The notes below the pieces were generated by a model. The model did not search any database. It was given only the letters and a program-made list of their open reading frames with translations, and was not told the origin of the DNA. Positions 37,084 to 45,702 of a stretch of 64,000 bases of DNA are shown here, one piece after another (position 1 is the stretch's first letter; the number at the start of each line of letters is the position of its first letter). The stretch is from assembly GCA_027941995.1 (NCBI GenBank), contig CP115966.1:1922001-1986000 (forward strand). Direction: 5' to 3'. A program made the position numbers and the translations under genes. The DNA is from Erythrobacteraceae bacterium WH01K. GTDB lineage: Bacteria > Pseudomonadota > Alphaproteobacteria > Sphingomonadales > Sphingomonadaceae.

Positions 37084-39606
37084 CTAGTAGATGCCGCCCT
37101 GTTCCTCGGCTAAGCTCTCTGCCGGTTCCTCGGCCCTGGCGGGCGCGGGGGTCGTCGCGGTCCTGCGCGAAGCGGCGGTCGAGGCGCGGGCCTTGCGGAT
37201 CAGTTCGAGAATTTCGGCGCGCTTGGACGCGATCTCGTCGGCAGCGGTAGCCCGGGGCGGTTCGGTATCGGGTTTGAAAGCCTCCCAGATAACCGCAGCC
37301 TTGTCGTCGCCGCTCGGCCAGGCATCGAACACCCGTTTGCCCGTGCGGCGATCGATCCGGACCATGCGGACCCCGGCGGGAGCAACGGCCGCCCTGTCGC
37401 TCCACAGGTCTCGCGATCCTCGGATAAGGTCCTTGATGATCGGTGCGGCGATTGTCCCGCCCTGCGCGTAACCGCCCATATTGCGCGGCTGGTCGAAACC
37501 GACATAGGCGCCGGCCACGATGTCCTGCGTCCCGCCGACGAACCACACGTCCTTGGGGCCCGTCGTCGTTCCGGTCTTGCCGAACAGCGGCAGGTCGATC
37601 GAATTGAGCGTGGTAGCCGTGCCGCGCTGCACCACTCCTCGCAGCATGTGCATGGTCTGGAACGCGGTGCGCGCATCCATGACCTGTTCGCCTTTCAGCC
37701 CAAGACGGGGCATCGGCTGCCCGTCCCATTCCGCCATGTTGCAGCCTTCGCAATCGCGATTGTCGGCCCGCCAGATGACCTTGCCACGCCGGTCCTGGAC
37801 ATAGTCGATGACCGTCGGCTGGTTGAACCGCCCGTGATTGGCGAGCGCGCCATAGGCTGCGACCATCTTCATGACCGTGGTTTCGCCTGCGCCGAGCGCA
37901 AAAGCCGGATAGGGGTCGTACTTGCCGATGCCCAGCGCATCGATCTGCTTCACGACGTTGGGCATTCCGGCCGTCATCGCGACCTGGACGGTCATGACGT
38001 TCTGGGACTGCTCCAGCCCGTAGCGGAGCGGATATTGTCCACTGCGACCGCCGCGGAAGCATTTCTCGCCGTAGCGGCTGCCCTGGTAGTAACAATAGCG
38101 GCCGTTATCGATCTGCGTCGCCGGGGTCATGCCGTTGTCGAGGCCGGTCGCATAGACGAAGGGCTTGATGGTGGAGCCGGGCTGCCGCTTTGCCTGTGTG
38201 GCACGGTTGAAACTGCCGAGCCGGCTGTCGAACCCGCCCTGCATTGCATAGACGCGTCCCATCTGCGCATCCTGCACCACGATGCCGCCTTGCGCCTCGG
38301 GCACGGTTCGGACGGCCCAGTTGCTGCCCGAGGGCGCGACAACGATAATGTCGCCCACAGCGACCGCATTGGGCATTCCCACCAGTGGGCCGCTCTCACC
38401 GTCCGCGAATGCGACGGTTGCCTGCGAGCCGGACCGCTCGGTCACGACGCCCACGCGCCAGTTTTCGTAATTGATGCTGAGGGTCGAACTCGCGAGTTGG
38501 CGCACCATGTCGCCATCGTCCGGATTGACCGTCGCGACAGGGCCCCGCCAACCACGCCCGGCATGATAGCGAAGCAGCCCCGTGCGCAGAGCATCGCGGG
38601 CAGCATCCTGCATTTCCATGTCGAGCGAGGTCCGCACCCACAAGCCGCCAGCGTAAACGCTGTTTTCGCCGTCTTCTGCCGTTTCGCCGAACCGTGCCAT
38701 CAGCTGGCGGCGGACTTCCTCGAGGAAATACCCGGCATCGGCCGAACGCTGGCTGCGCTGGTTCACCAGCCCGAGCGGAGTGGAGCGCGCGGCCTGCGCC
38801 GCACCAGCGGATACGAAATCGTTCGCCACCATCTGCGACAGGACGAAATTGCGGCGGTCGAGAGCGGCCTGTTCATTAGCCTCGCGGCCATAGCGTTCCG
38901 GAGCCTTGGGCAGGATCGCAAGGAACGCCATCTCGTTCAGGTCGAGATCGGCAACATCTTTGTCGAAATAGGCCCGCGCTGCGGCCTGCACGCCGAAGCT
39001 GCGCCGCCCGAGCGGGATTTCGTTGAGGTAGAGGGTGAGGATTTCTTCCTTGGTCAGCACCGCCTCGATACGGCGGGCGAGCACCATTTCCTTCAGCTTG
39101 CGCGTGACCGAATATTCGTCGCCCAGCAGCAGGTTCTTCGCCACCTGCTGGGTAATGGTCGAACCGCCGACCGCGCGTTGGCCGGACCCGAACTTGGTCA
39201 CGTAATCGAACACGGCGTTCAGCGTGCCGGTGAAGTCGACCCCGCCATGGCTGAAGAAGGTCTTGTCCTCGGCCGCAAGAAACGCCTCGATCAGCTGCGG
39301 CGGATAATCCTCGTACTGCAGCTGGACCCTGCGTTCGCGCGCATAGGAATGGACGATCTCGCCGTCGATCCCGCGCACGACGGAGGGCAGCGGCGTCTCG
39401 TAACCGACCAGCGATTCCGCATCGGGCAGGTCGCGCGCCAGGACCATCCACAATGCAAGCAAGGCAAGCAGCGCTGCGCACGCCGCGTAGGACAACCAGC
39501 GCAGCCAGGGCTTTTCCGCCCAGTGTCGCTTCACGAATACCAGCGCGCCCGACGCTTCGCGGCGAATGCGGTAACGGAACGATTCTTGTAATTGGCCGTC
39601 AGTCAT
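37084..39606 (-). CDS. mrcA: Penicillin-binding protein 1A (class A, bifunctional)
   Basis: Polymerises glycan strands and cross-links peptides in peptidoglycan, anchored in the inner membrane. It has 840 residues. A membrane helix at about 37-57 is followed by the GT51 glycosyltransferase domain with catalytic Glu113 in AAEDKTFFSHGGVD and the QRAVGGSTITQQ segment. An OB-like region is followed by the transpeptidase domain with Ser478-Lys481 in QPGSTIKPF, SQN at 534-536 and KTG at 677-679. A Pro/Ala/Glu-rich tail ends the protein. A further amidase gene lies just upstream on the same strand, consistent with a cell-wall group. Confidence 0.96.
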   Translation of the reverse strand: MTDGQLQESFRYRIRREASGALVFVKRHWAEKPWLRWLSYAACAALLALLALWMVLARDLPDAESLVGYETPLPSVVRGIDGEIVHSYARERRVQLQYEDYPPQLIEAFLAAEDKTFFSHGGVDFTGTLNAVFDYVTKFGSGQRAVGGSTITQQVAKNLLLGDEYSVTRKLKEMVLARRIEAVLTKEEILTLYLNEIPLGRRSFGVQAAARAYFDKDVADLDLNEMAFLAILPKAPERYGREANEQAALDRRNFVLSQMVANDFVSAGAAQAARSTPLGLVNQRSQRSADAGYFLEEVRRQLMARFGETAEDGENSVYAGGLWVRTSLDMEMQDAARDALRTGLLRYHAGRGWRGPVATVNPDDGDMVRQLASSTLSINYENWRVGVVTERSGSQATVAFADGESGPLVGMPNAVAVGDIIVVAPSGSNWAVRTVPEAQGGIVVQDAQMGRVYAMQGGFDSRLGSFNRATQAKRQPGSTIKPFVYATGLDNGMTPATQIDNGRYCYYQGSRYGEKCFRGGRSGQYPLRYGLEQSQNVMTVQVAMTAGMPNVVKQIDALGIGKYDPYPAFALGAGETTVMKMVAAYGALANHGRFNQPTVIDYVQDRRGKVIWRADNRDCEGCNMAEWDGQPMPRLGLKGEQVMDARTAFQTMHMLRGVVQRGTATTLNSIDLPLFGKTGTTTGPKDVWFVGGTQDIVAGAYVGFDQPRNMGGYAQGGTIAAPIIKDLIRGSRDLWSDRAAVAPAGVRMVRIDRRTGKRVFDAWPSGDDKAAVIWEAFKPDTEPPRATAADEIASKRAEILELIRKARASTAASRRTATTPAPARAEEPAESLAEEQGGIY

Positions 39607-39701
39607 GATCGAAGAGGGCGCCTAGCACGGCGATCCTGTCCCGTGCCATAACGAAAAGCCCCTGCGCCCATTTTGCCCACCGCAAAGGCCATATCCCGCC
39701 G

Positions 39702-40571
39702 TCAGGCGCCACTCTGGCGCGCGAAATAGATGCGGATGGCGCGGGTCATGATGCGGGCGAAATTCTCGCGCCCCTCCTCCGACGCGAGCGCTCTCGCCTC
39801 CTCCGGGTTGGTGAGATACCCCGCCTCGTAGAGGATTGCCGGCACATCGGGAGCGCGCAGGACTGCCAGCTCTGCCGAGCGGCGTGTCTGCGGATGAAAG
39901 CTGAGCGTTCCGTCCCCTTCACGCACGACCAGTTGCGAGAACTCGGACGAATTCTGCTGCACCCGTCGCTGCGACAATTGCACCAGGATCGAACTGATCG
40001 CCTCGCTCTGCCCCTCTACCGAAACGCCGTTCAACCGGTCCGCGTCGTTCTCCCGCTCGGCAAAGCGGGCGGCGGCTTCGCTCGATGCCTCGCGCGACAG
40101 GGTGTAAATGCTCGCCCCGCTTACGCCGCTGACATCCCCCGCACTGTCGGCATGGATGGACACGAACAGGTCGGCGCCCAGCCTGCGGGCGATCTCGGGC
40201 CTTTCCTGCAGCACCAGGAAGGTATCGTCCTCGCGCGTCATGGCAACCCTGATACCGCCCGCCTGCAGCAATTCGCTCTTGAGGGCCTTTGCCAGACCCA
40301 GAACGATGTCCTTCTCGCGCACGCCGTCCTGAACAGCTCCCGGGTCCTTCCCGCCATGGCCGGCATCGATGACGACCAGCGGGCGGGACCGGTCCTGCGG
40401 GCCGGAGATTTCTGGAAGGTCGACCGGATCGCCAGCCTCGGGCAGCGCCAGCCTCAACACATAGTCCCGGCCCAGATGCGGCACCGGAATCGTAAGGCCA
40501 AACGCATACAGGGCGCCCACCAGGATTAGCGGCGCGAGAAAGATTAGCCAGATCTGCGTTCTGAGCGACAT
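39702..40571 (-). CDS. N-acetylmuramoyl-L-alanine amidase (AmiC type)
   Basis: Zinc amidase that cuts the bond between MurNAc and the stem peptide, used for daughter-cell separation. It has 289 residues. The N-terminal hydrophobic helix (about 7-27, IWLIFLAPLILVGALYAFGL) is a signal or anchor. The Amidase_3 domain has VVIDAGHGGKDPGAV with zinc ligand His72, Glu86 in REKDIVL and His in LFVSIHADS. There is no N-terminal AMIN domain, so septal targeting would have to come by another route. It is divergent from rne across about 430 bases and lies upstream of the PBP1A gene. Confidence 0.92.
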   Translation of the reverse strand: MSLRTQIWLIFLAPLILVGALYAFGLTIPVPHLGRDYVLRLALPEAGDPVDLPEISGPQDRSRPLVVIDAGHGGKDPGAVQDGVREKDIVLGLAKALKSELLQAGGIRVAMTREDDTFLVLQERPEIARRLGADLFVSIHADSAGDVSGVSGASIYTLSREASSEAAARFAERENDADRLNGVSVEGQSEAISSILVQLSQRRVQQNSSEFSQLVVREGDGTLSFHPQTRRSAELAVLRAPDVPAILYEAGYLTNPEEARALASEEGRENFARIMTRAIRIYFARQSGA

Positions 40572-41006
40572 ACGACGCGATGCTTAGGGCGTGGCGGGGG
40601 CGCAGCGCAATATGGTTGCCGCTTCGGTGACAGGGTGCTAGCACGCTTGTCCCAAGCCGAACCGGCTTTTCCAAGATGGCAACGGTTCGGCAACCCTTGC
40701 AGCCCTACGTGTGCTGCCGGGTACGACAACAGGTTGAAGCGACAATGCAAATCCGCCCCGCCAACACCATAACGCAGCCTGCGGGCCGCGCCGTGTGTCA
40801 TGGCCAGGCGATTGCGGACACTCACCGCCTTGCATTGCCTGCAGACACGCATTTCCGAGGCCGGACGGCAGAGCGTCCAGCCCCTTTCATACCGACCGCA
40901 CGCGCTTTCGATGCGCGCGGTCTTCACACATATCTGCGCCCCTCCCCTGTCTCTCGCATCCCCATAGGGGCTGTCTGGCGGGGGCATGGCGCATGGAGAA
41001 TACTAC
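40572..41006 (+). promoter_or_regulatory. Long non-coding region and leader upstream of rne
   Basis: About 435 bases between the amidase start and the rne start with no convincing gene. It must hold the divergent promoters and probably a long rne mRNA leader. A G+C-rich hairpin with one mismatch (40896-40905 pairing with 40912-40920) and a smaller CCCC/GGGG hairpin near 40960-40972 are visible. In E. coli the long rne 5' leader lets RNase E limit its own synthesis. The same is possible here but is inference. GGAG at about 40992-40995 is the ribosome site of rne. Confidence 0.45.
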
Positions 41007-43748
41007 ATGGCAACGCGCATGCTTATCGATGCGCGCCACACGGAAGAAACCCGGGTGGCGGTCCTCAAGGGAAACCGGATTGAGGAATTCGACTTTGAAT
41101 CTGCCGATCACAAGCAGATCAAGGGAAATATCTATCTGGCCAAGGTCACGCGGGTCGAACCCTCGCTGCAGGCCGCGTTCGTAGATTTCGGCGGCAATCG
41201 CCACGGCTTCCTCGCCTTCAGCGAAATCCATCCCGATTATTACCAGATCCCGCAGTCCGACCGCGAGGCACTGCTTGCTGAAGAAGCAGAAGCGGCAGAG
41301 GAAGAAGCCCGTCTTCGCGCAGAGGAAGAAGACCGCGGTGAAATGCCCGGTGACGAATATGATGCGGAAGACGAGGAAAGCGGCGAAGCCCTCGCCGAAG
41401 ACCTCGCCGAAGACGGTGTCGAGGAAATCGATACCTCCGACAAGGAAAAGGTCGCCACGATCGAGGAAGGTCACGTCGATGGAGACGATGACGATTCCGA
41501 CGACGAGGACGACGATGACGAAGGTTCGGAGGAATCCGGCAAGCGCGGTCGCCGTGGTCGTGGACGCCGCCAGGGCAAGGGTAAGGGCAAGGGCCGCAGC
41601 CGTGCCAAGGAAGTCGACGACGTGCGCGCACGTCGCCAGGCGCTTCGCCGCCGTTACAAGATCCAGGACGTCATCCAGCGCCGCCAGGTCCTGCTCGTAC
41701 AGGTCGTGAAGGAAGAGCGCGGCAACAAGGGCGCCGCCCTCACCACCTATCTCAGCCTTGCGGGCCGCTATACCGTCCTCATGCCGAACAGCAGCCATGG
41801 CGGCGGCATTTCGCGCAAGATCAATTCGGCCAGCGACCGCAAGCGGCTGAAGCAGATCGTGGGCGACCTCAACCTGCCCAAGACCATGGGCCTGATCGTT
41901 CGCACGGCAGGCATCTCGCGCACCAAGACCGAGATCAAGCGTGACTTCGACTATCTCGCCCGGCTGTGGGACGGGATTCGCGAAACGACGCTGTCGAGCA
42001 GTGCGCCCAGCCTCATTCATTCCGACAGCGACCTGATCAAGCGCGCCATCCGCGACATTTACAACCGCGAGATCGAGGAAGTCGTCGTCGAGGGCGAGGA
42101 TGGCTACAAGGCGGCGAAGCAGTACATGAAACTGCTGATGCCCAGCCACGCACGCCGGGTGAAGGCCTATTCCGATCCTGTTCCGCTGTTCCAGCGCTAT
42201 GGCGCCGAAGACCAGCTTCGCGCCATGTACGACCCGGTGGTCCAGCTCAAATCGGGTGGCTACCTCGTCATCAACCCGACCGAGGCGCTCGTCTCGATCG
42301 ACATCAACTCCGGTCGCTCCACCAAGGAGCATGGCATCGAGCAGACCGCGCTCGCGACGAACCTGGAAGCGGCAAAGGAAATCGCCCGCCAGCTGCGCCT
42401 GCGCGACATGGCGGGCCTGGTCGTCATCGACTTCATCGACATGGAACGGATGGGCAATATCCGGAAGGTCGAACGGTGCATGAAGGATGCGCTGAAGAAC
42501 GACCGCGCGCGGATCCAGGTCGGCCGGATTTCCGGCTTCGGCCTGATGGAAATGAGCCGCCAGCGCCTGCGCACGGGCGTGCTGGAGGCATCGACCCGCG
42601 AATGTCCGCATTGCGACGGCACGGGGCTGGTCCGCACCGCGTCCAGCGCCGGTCTTTCGGCCCTGCGCCTGATCGAGGACGAGGCTGCGAAGGGCAAGGG
42701 AACCACGATTACCCTGTCCGCCAGCACCGAGGCTGCCGTGTACCTGCTGAACAGCAAGCGTTCGGAACTCCAGGAAATCGAAGATCGCTACAATGTCAGC
42801 GTCGAAGTCGTGCCCGAAGGCGAGGACGAAGGCGCCAAGATGACCATTGGCAGTTCGGGTCCCAAACCTACCGAAGCCCCGAAGTTCGAGCCTATCGTCG
42901 ATGAAGACGACGACGAGGATGACGATATCGCGGCAGATGGCGACGAGGAAGGCGACGACCGTGATGACGATCGTCCGCGCAAGAAACGCCGCCGCCGGGG
43001 TGGCCGTGGTCGCAACAAGAACCGCAATCAGGACGGCGACAATTCCACCGACGATAGCTCGGACGAGAACGCCGACGACACTTCGTCCGAAGCATCGGGT
43101 GGTGGCGACGGCGACGACGAAAACGGGGACCGCCCCAGGAAGCGTCGTCGGCGCGGTGGCCGCAGGCGTGGTGGACGTGGTCGCGGCGGCAATAATGGCG
43201 GCGAGAACGAATCCGAGAACTCCGAAGCGAACGAAGGCGATGCCGCAAACGGCGCCGAACAGCTGGAGGAAGTGTCGGAGCAGGTGAAGGACGACATGGC
43301 GGTTGTCGCCGGTCCGGACGATGCGCCGGAAGCTGCGGAAGCCATGGCTGAAGACGATCAGCCGGCGGAGAAGCCCAAGCGCAAGCGCGCCCCGCGCAAG
43401 AAAGCGGACACCGCGCCGGACAGCGCCTCTGCCGAGGTCGAAGCGACCGACAAGGAAGAGAAGCCGAAGCGCAAGCGTGCTCCGCGCAAGAAGGCGGACG
43501 CCGACGAGAAACCTGCCGGTGGCCAAGACGCCTCCGAAGCAACCGGGGAGAAGCCGAAGCGCAAACGCGCCCCTCGCAAGAAAGCCGTGGCTGCTGCCGA
43601 GGAAGTTGCCGAACAGGTGAAGGAAGACGCCGCAGTGGTTTCCGGCCCCGACGACGCTCCGCAAGCGGCTGAGGCGATGGCCGAGGAAGAGGAAAAGCCT
43701 GCCAAGCCCAAGCGCGGCGGCTGGTGGCAGCGCACTTTCGGCGAATAA
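41007..43748 (+). CDS. rne: Ribonuclease E
   Basis: Main endonuclease of mRNA decay and rRNA/tRNA processing and scaffold of the degradosome. The ATG at 41007 (MATRMLIDARHTEETRVAV) matches the alphaproteobacterial start; an ATG at 40986 is upstream of the ribosome site. It has 913 residues. The S1 domain begins at about residue 37 and is split by an acidic then basic insertion of about 125 residues (bases about 41250-41640). The RNase H and DNase I-like domains follow, with catalytic Asp in SIDINSGRST and IDFIDMERMG. The Zn-link reads ECPHCDGTG. The C-terminal 300 residues are charged and disordered, with three KPKRKRAPRKKA repeats and the end GGWWQRTFGE, typical of alphaproteobacterial RNase E. 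Confidence 0.95.
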   Translation: MATRMLIDARHTEETRVAVLKGNRIEEFDFESADHKQIKGNIYLAKVTRVEPSLQAAFVDFGGNRHGFLAFSEIHPDYYQIPQSDREALLAEEAEAAEEEARLRAEEEDRGEMPGDEYDAEDEESGEALAEDLAEDGVEEIDTSDKEKVATIEEGHVDGDDDDSDDEDDDDEGSEESGKRGRRGRGRRQGKGKGKGRSRAKEVDDVRARRQALRRRYKIQDVIQRRQVLLVQVVKEERGNKGAALTTYLSLAGRYTVLMPNSSHGGGISRKINSASDRKRLKQIVGDLNLPKTMGLIVRTAGISRTKTEIKRDFDYLARLWDGIRETTLSSSAPSLIHSDSDLIKRAIRDIYNREIEEVVVEGEDGYKAAKQYMKLLMPSHARRVKAYSDPVPLFQRYGAEDQLRAMYDPVVQLKSGGYLVINPTEALVSIDINSGRSTKEHGIEQTALATNLEAAKEIARQLRLRDMAGLVVIDFIDMERMGNIRKVERCMKDALKNDRARIQVGRISGFGLMEMSRQRLRTGVLEASTRECPHCDGTGLVRTASSAGLSALRLIEDEAAKGKGTTITLSASTEAAVYLLNSKRSELQEIEDRYNVSVEVVPEGEDEGAKMTIGSSGPKPTEAPKFEPIVDEDDDEDDDIAADGDEEGDDRDDDRPRKKRRRRGGRGRNKNRNQDGDNSTDDSSDENADDTSSEASGGGDGDDENGDRPRKRRRRGGRRRGGRGRGGNNGGENESENSEANEGDAANGAEQLEEVSEQVKDDMAVVAGPDDAPEAAEAMAEDDQPAEKPKRKRAPRKKADTAPDSASAEVEATDKEEKPKRKRAPRKKADADEKPAGGQDASEATGEKPKRKRAPRKKAVAAAEEVAEQVKEDAAVVSGPDDAPQAAEAMAEEEEKPAKPKRGGWWQRTFGE
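43278..43690 (+). repeat. Repeats in the 3' end of rne
   Basis: Three copies of a 36-base unit encoding KPKRKRAPRKKA begin at 43371, 43461 and 43551, exactly 90 bases apart. They are framed by two copies of a segment encoding EQVKxDxAVVxGPDDAPxAAEAMAE, beginning at 43278 and 43611. The copies differ at third codon positions, so they are old and kept for protein function. Confidence 0.85.
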
Positions 43749-43771
43749 AGCTCCGTCGCCAGGAAAAGATC

Positions 43772-43810
43772 GGCCCGCACGTTCTTTTGGGAATGTGCGG
43801 GCCTTTTCTT
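43772..43810 (+). terminator. Intrinsic terminator of rne
   Basis: GGCCCGCAC pairs perfectly with GTGCGGGCC and the stem extends by four more pairs around the loop TTTTGG. TTTTCTT follows. It lies 24 bases past the rne stop. The complementary strand also has an interrupted T-run, so it could serve the convergent methyltransferase gene as well. Confidence 0.88.
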
Positions 43811-43850
43811 ACCCAAGCATCACAGGCCCTGCGGCGACCAAATGTCGTTA

Positions 43851-44486
43851 TCAGGCGCCCCGTTTTACGCCGATGCCCCACTCCATCCAGCCAACGGTTT
43901 TGGGCGTTCCGGGCGCATAACGCGCACCGAGTCGATCCACATCGAAGCCGCCCTTCGCTACTGCACCGCTGACGGGCCGGGTCAGGTGACAGCCGCCGGC
44001 CAGCGGTTTCCAGTACGGTTCAATCCGCCGTTGCCACTTGATAACCCTTCGTTCCGGCGCGCGGCCATGCTCGAGGTATAGCAGCCTTCCTCCCGGCTTC
44101 AGGATACGGCGCATCTCGCTCAGGACCTGCGACTGGTCGGTCACGGAACACAGCGTGTAGGTGCAGACGACCGTGTCGAAACTTGCATCGGCGAACGGGA
44201 TGGCCTCCCCTACCCCTTGACGAATATCCGCAGCCCAGCCTTTCCGTTGAGCCTCTGCGCGGGCGTAATCGAGAAGCTTTTCCCCCGGGTCGATCCCGGC
44301 ATAGCTGGTGACGGAGCTTTGTTCGTAAAAACGCTGGTTGATACCGCCGCCACACCCGATCTCGAAGACATCGCCGCTTGCGAGCGGGACGATTTTCGAT
44401 CGGAATTTCATGATTGCCGGCGTTCCGCAGGCCAGCCTTATGACACGCGGTACGCCGTGCCGTTCCCACCACCGAGCAAGTCCCAT
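43851..44486 (-). CDS. Class I SAM-dependent methyltransferase
   Basis: A 211-residue cytoplasmic protein of the Methyltransf_11 type. Motif I is DVFEIGCGGGINQRFYE, followed by YAGIDPGEKLLDYAR, then FADASFDTVVCTYTLCSV and LKPGGRLLYLEHG. These resemble UbiE/COQ5-like and phospholipid N-methyltransferase-like enzymes. The C-terminal part with RIEPYWKPLAGGCHL resembles proteins close to human METTL7. The substrate is unknown. It stands alone, convergent with rne and divergent from the ATP-grasp gene. Confidence 0.85.
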   Translation of the reverse strand: MGLARWWERHGVPRVIRLACGTPAIMKFRSKIVPLASGDVFEIGCGGGINQRFYEQSSVTSYAGIDPGEKLLDYARAEAQRKGWAADIRQGVGEAIPFADASFDTVVCTYTLCSVTDQSQVLSEMRRILKPGGRLLYLEHGRAPERRVIKWQRRIEPYWKPLAGGCHLTRPVSGAVAKGGFDVDRLGARYAPGTPKTVGWMEWGIGVKRGA

Positions 44487-44666
44487 GCCGAACCTCCAGT
44501 CCTTCGCGTAAGGAAGTATGGCACATTTTTTTCCGGAACAGGAGAATGCTCCCCGATGCGTCGCCCGTCGAAAGCGGCGGACGCCTGATACGCTTTGCGA
44601 CGAGGCGGGACTTCCCCCGCACCCGCATTACGCCTAAGCGCGCGGGAAACAGCGCGAGAATTTTGC

Positions 44667-45689
44667 ATGACGGGAATCGCCCCTCTTTCCATCCCCGAAG
44701 AAGCCAGGGAACGCATCAAGACCCTGTTCATGGCCAAGCATGCGCTCTGGGGTGGCGGGATGCATCCGGAGGATGGCAACCACGCAATCTATCATCACGA
44801 GGTCCGCACGACGCTCGAAAGCCTCGGGCTGAACCTGGCATTCGCCAACAGCTACGACGTGCTGTTCGAACCCCCACAGGTAGATTTCATCTTCCCGCTG
44901 CTCAATCGCGGCGGCTTCGTGAACTCCGAGATGCTGATCCCGGTGCTCAGCAACATGCACCGCATTCCGTATCTGGGCGCGATGCCGTTCCTGCGCGGGC
45001 TGGGCGACGACAAGAGCGTATCGAAACTCGTGTGCGCCCATGCGGGCGTGCCGACCGCCCCGTGGTTCGGATACCGCCGCGGGGCGCCGGTGCTGGAGAA
45101 GGACCTGCCGCCTTCCCCGGACGGCCGCTGGGTCATCAAGCCCAACGCCTCCTCGGCCAGCTGGGGCATCTCGGACGCGCATGACTGGCAGGGGGTCACG
45201 AATGCGATCGCCAATATCCACGGGCAGGGTCACGACGCCATCGTCGAGCCGTATCTCGACGGGTACGACGTGCAGTGCGCCTTCATCACGATCAACGACC
45301 GGCCGACGGCCCTTCCCATGCTCTGGTACGAGCGGGAAGACACGCAGAAGCTGTGGACCTATTACGAGAAACGCGACCTGGTCCAGAATACCGAGAAAGC
45401 GGCGCTCAAACCGTTCGAACACGCAGACCTTGCCGCCAAGGTCGAAGATTACGCCAAGCGGGTTGCGCAGGAATTCGTCCCGTTCGATTACGGGCGGATC
45501 GAATTTCGTGTCGACCTCAAGACCGGCGACATCAATTTCATCGAGATCAATCTCAACTGCAACCTCTGGTCGGAAAAGGTCATGGCCAAGGCTGCAGCGC
45601 AGGCCGGGTTCAGCCATGCCGACCTGCTGGAAACCCTGCTCGCCGAAGCATGGCGCCGCAACGGCCTGATCCCGGCGCCGGGCACCTGA
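44667..45689 (+). CDS. ATP-grasp protein, D-alanine--D-alanine ligase-like
   Basis: A 340-residue ATP-grasp ligase. From the ATG at 44667 (MTGIAPLSIPEEARERI) the N-terminal part gives an alpha/beta domain. ATP-binding Lys158 is in RWVIKPNASSASWGI, and the metal-binding end is Glu293 and Asn295 in FIEINLNCNLWSEK. The segment AAAQAGFSHADLLETLL matches the end of D-Ala-D-Ala ligases. It is not beside mur genes and lacks the usual Ddl N-terminal pattern, so it is likely a paralogue joining an amino acid or peptide to another amine. Thirteen bases later follows a nucleotidyltransferase gene with its own GGAG, suggesting a two-gene pathway. Confidence 0.8.
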   Translation: MTGIAPLSIPEEARERIKTLFMAKHALWGGGMHPEDGNHAIYHHEVRTTLESLGLNLAFANSYDVLFEPPQVDFIFPLLNRGGFVNSEMLIPVLSNMHRIPYLGAMPFLRGLGDDKSVSKLVCAHAGVPTAPWFGYRRGAPVLEKDLPPSPDGRWVIKPNASSASWGISDAHDWQGVTNAIANIHGQGHDAIVEPYLDGYDVQCAFITINDRPTALPMLWYEREDTQKLWTYYEKRDLVQNTEKAALKPFEHADLAAKVEDYAKRVAQEFVPFDYGRIEFRVDLKTGDINFIEINLNCNLWSEKVMAKAAAQAGFSHADLLETLLAEAWRRNGLIPAPGT

Positions 45690-45702
45690 CGGAGAAACAC
45701 CG

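Noticed and set aside
43371-43586. Evenly spaced repeats as a CRISPR-like array
   Set aside because: The units are coding, in frame, and vary at third positions; no spacers or cas genes.
40887-43664. 925-codon minus-strand frame over rne
   Set aside because: RNase E on the plus strand is certain. The antisense frame is a composition effect.
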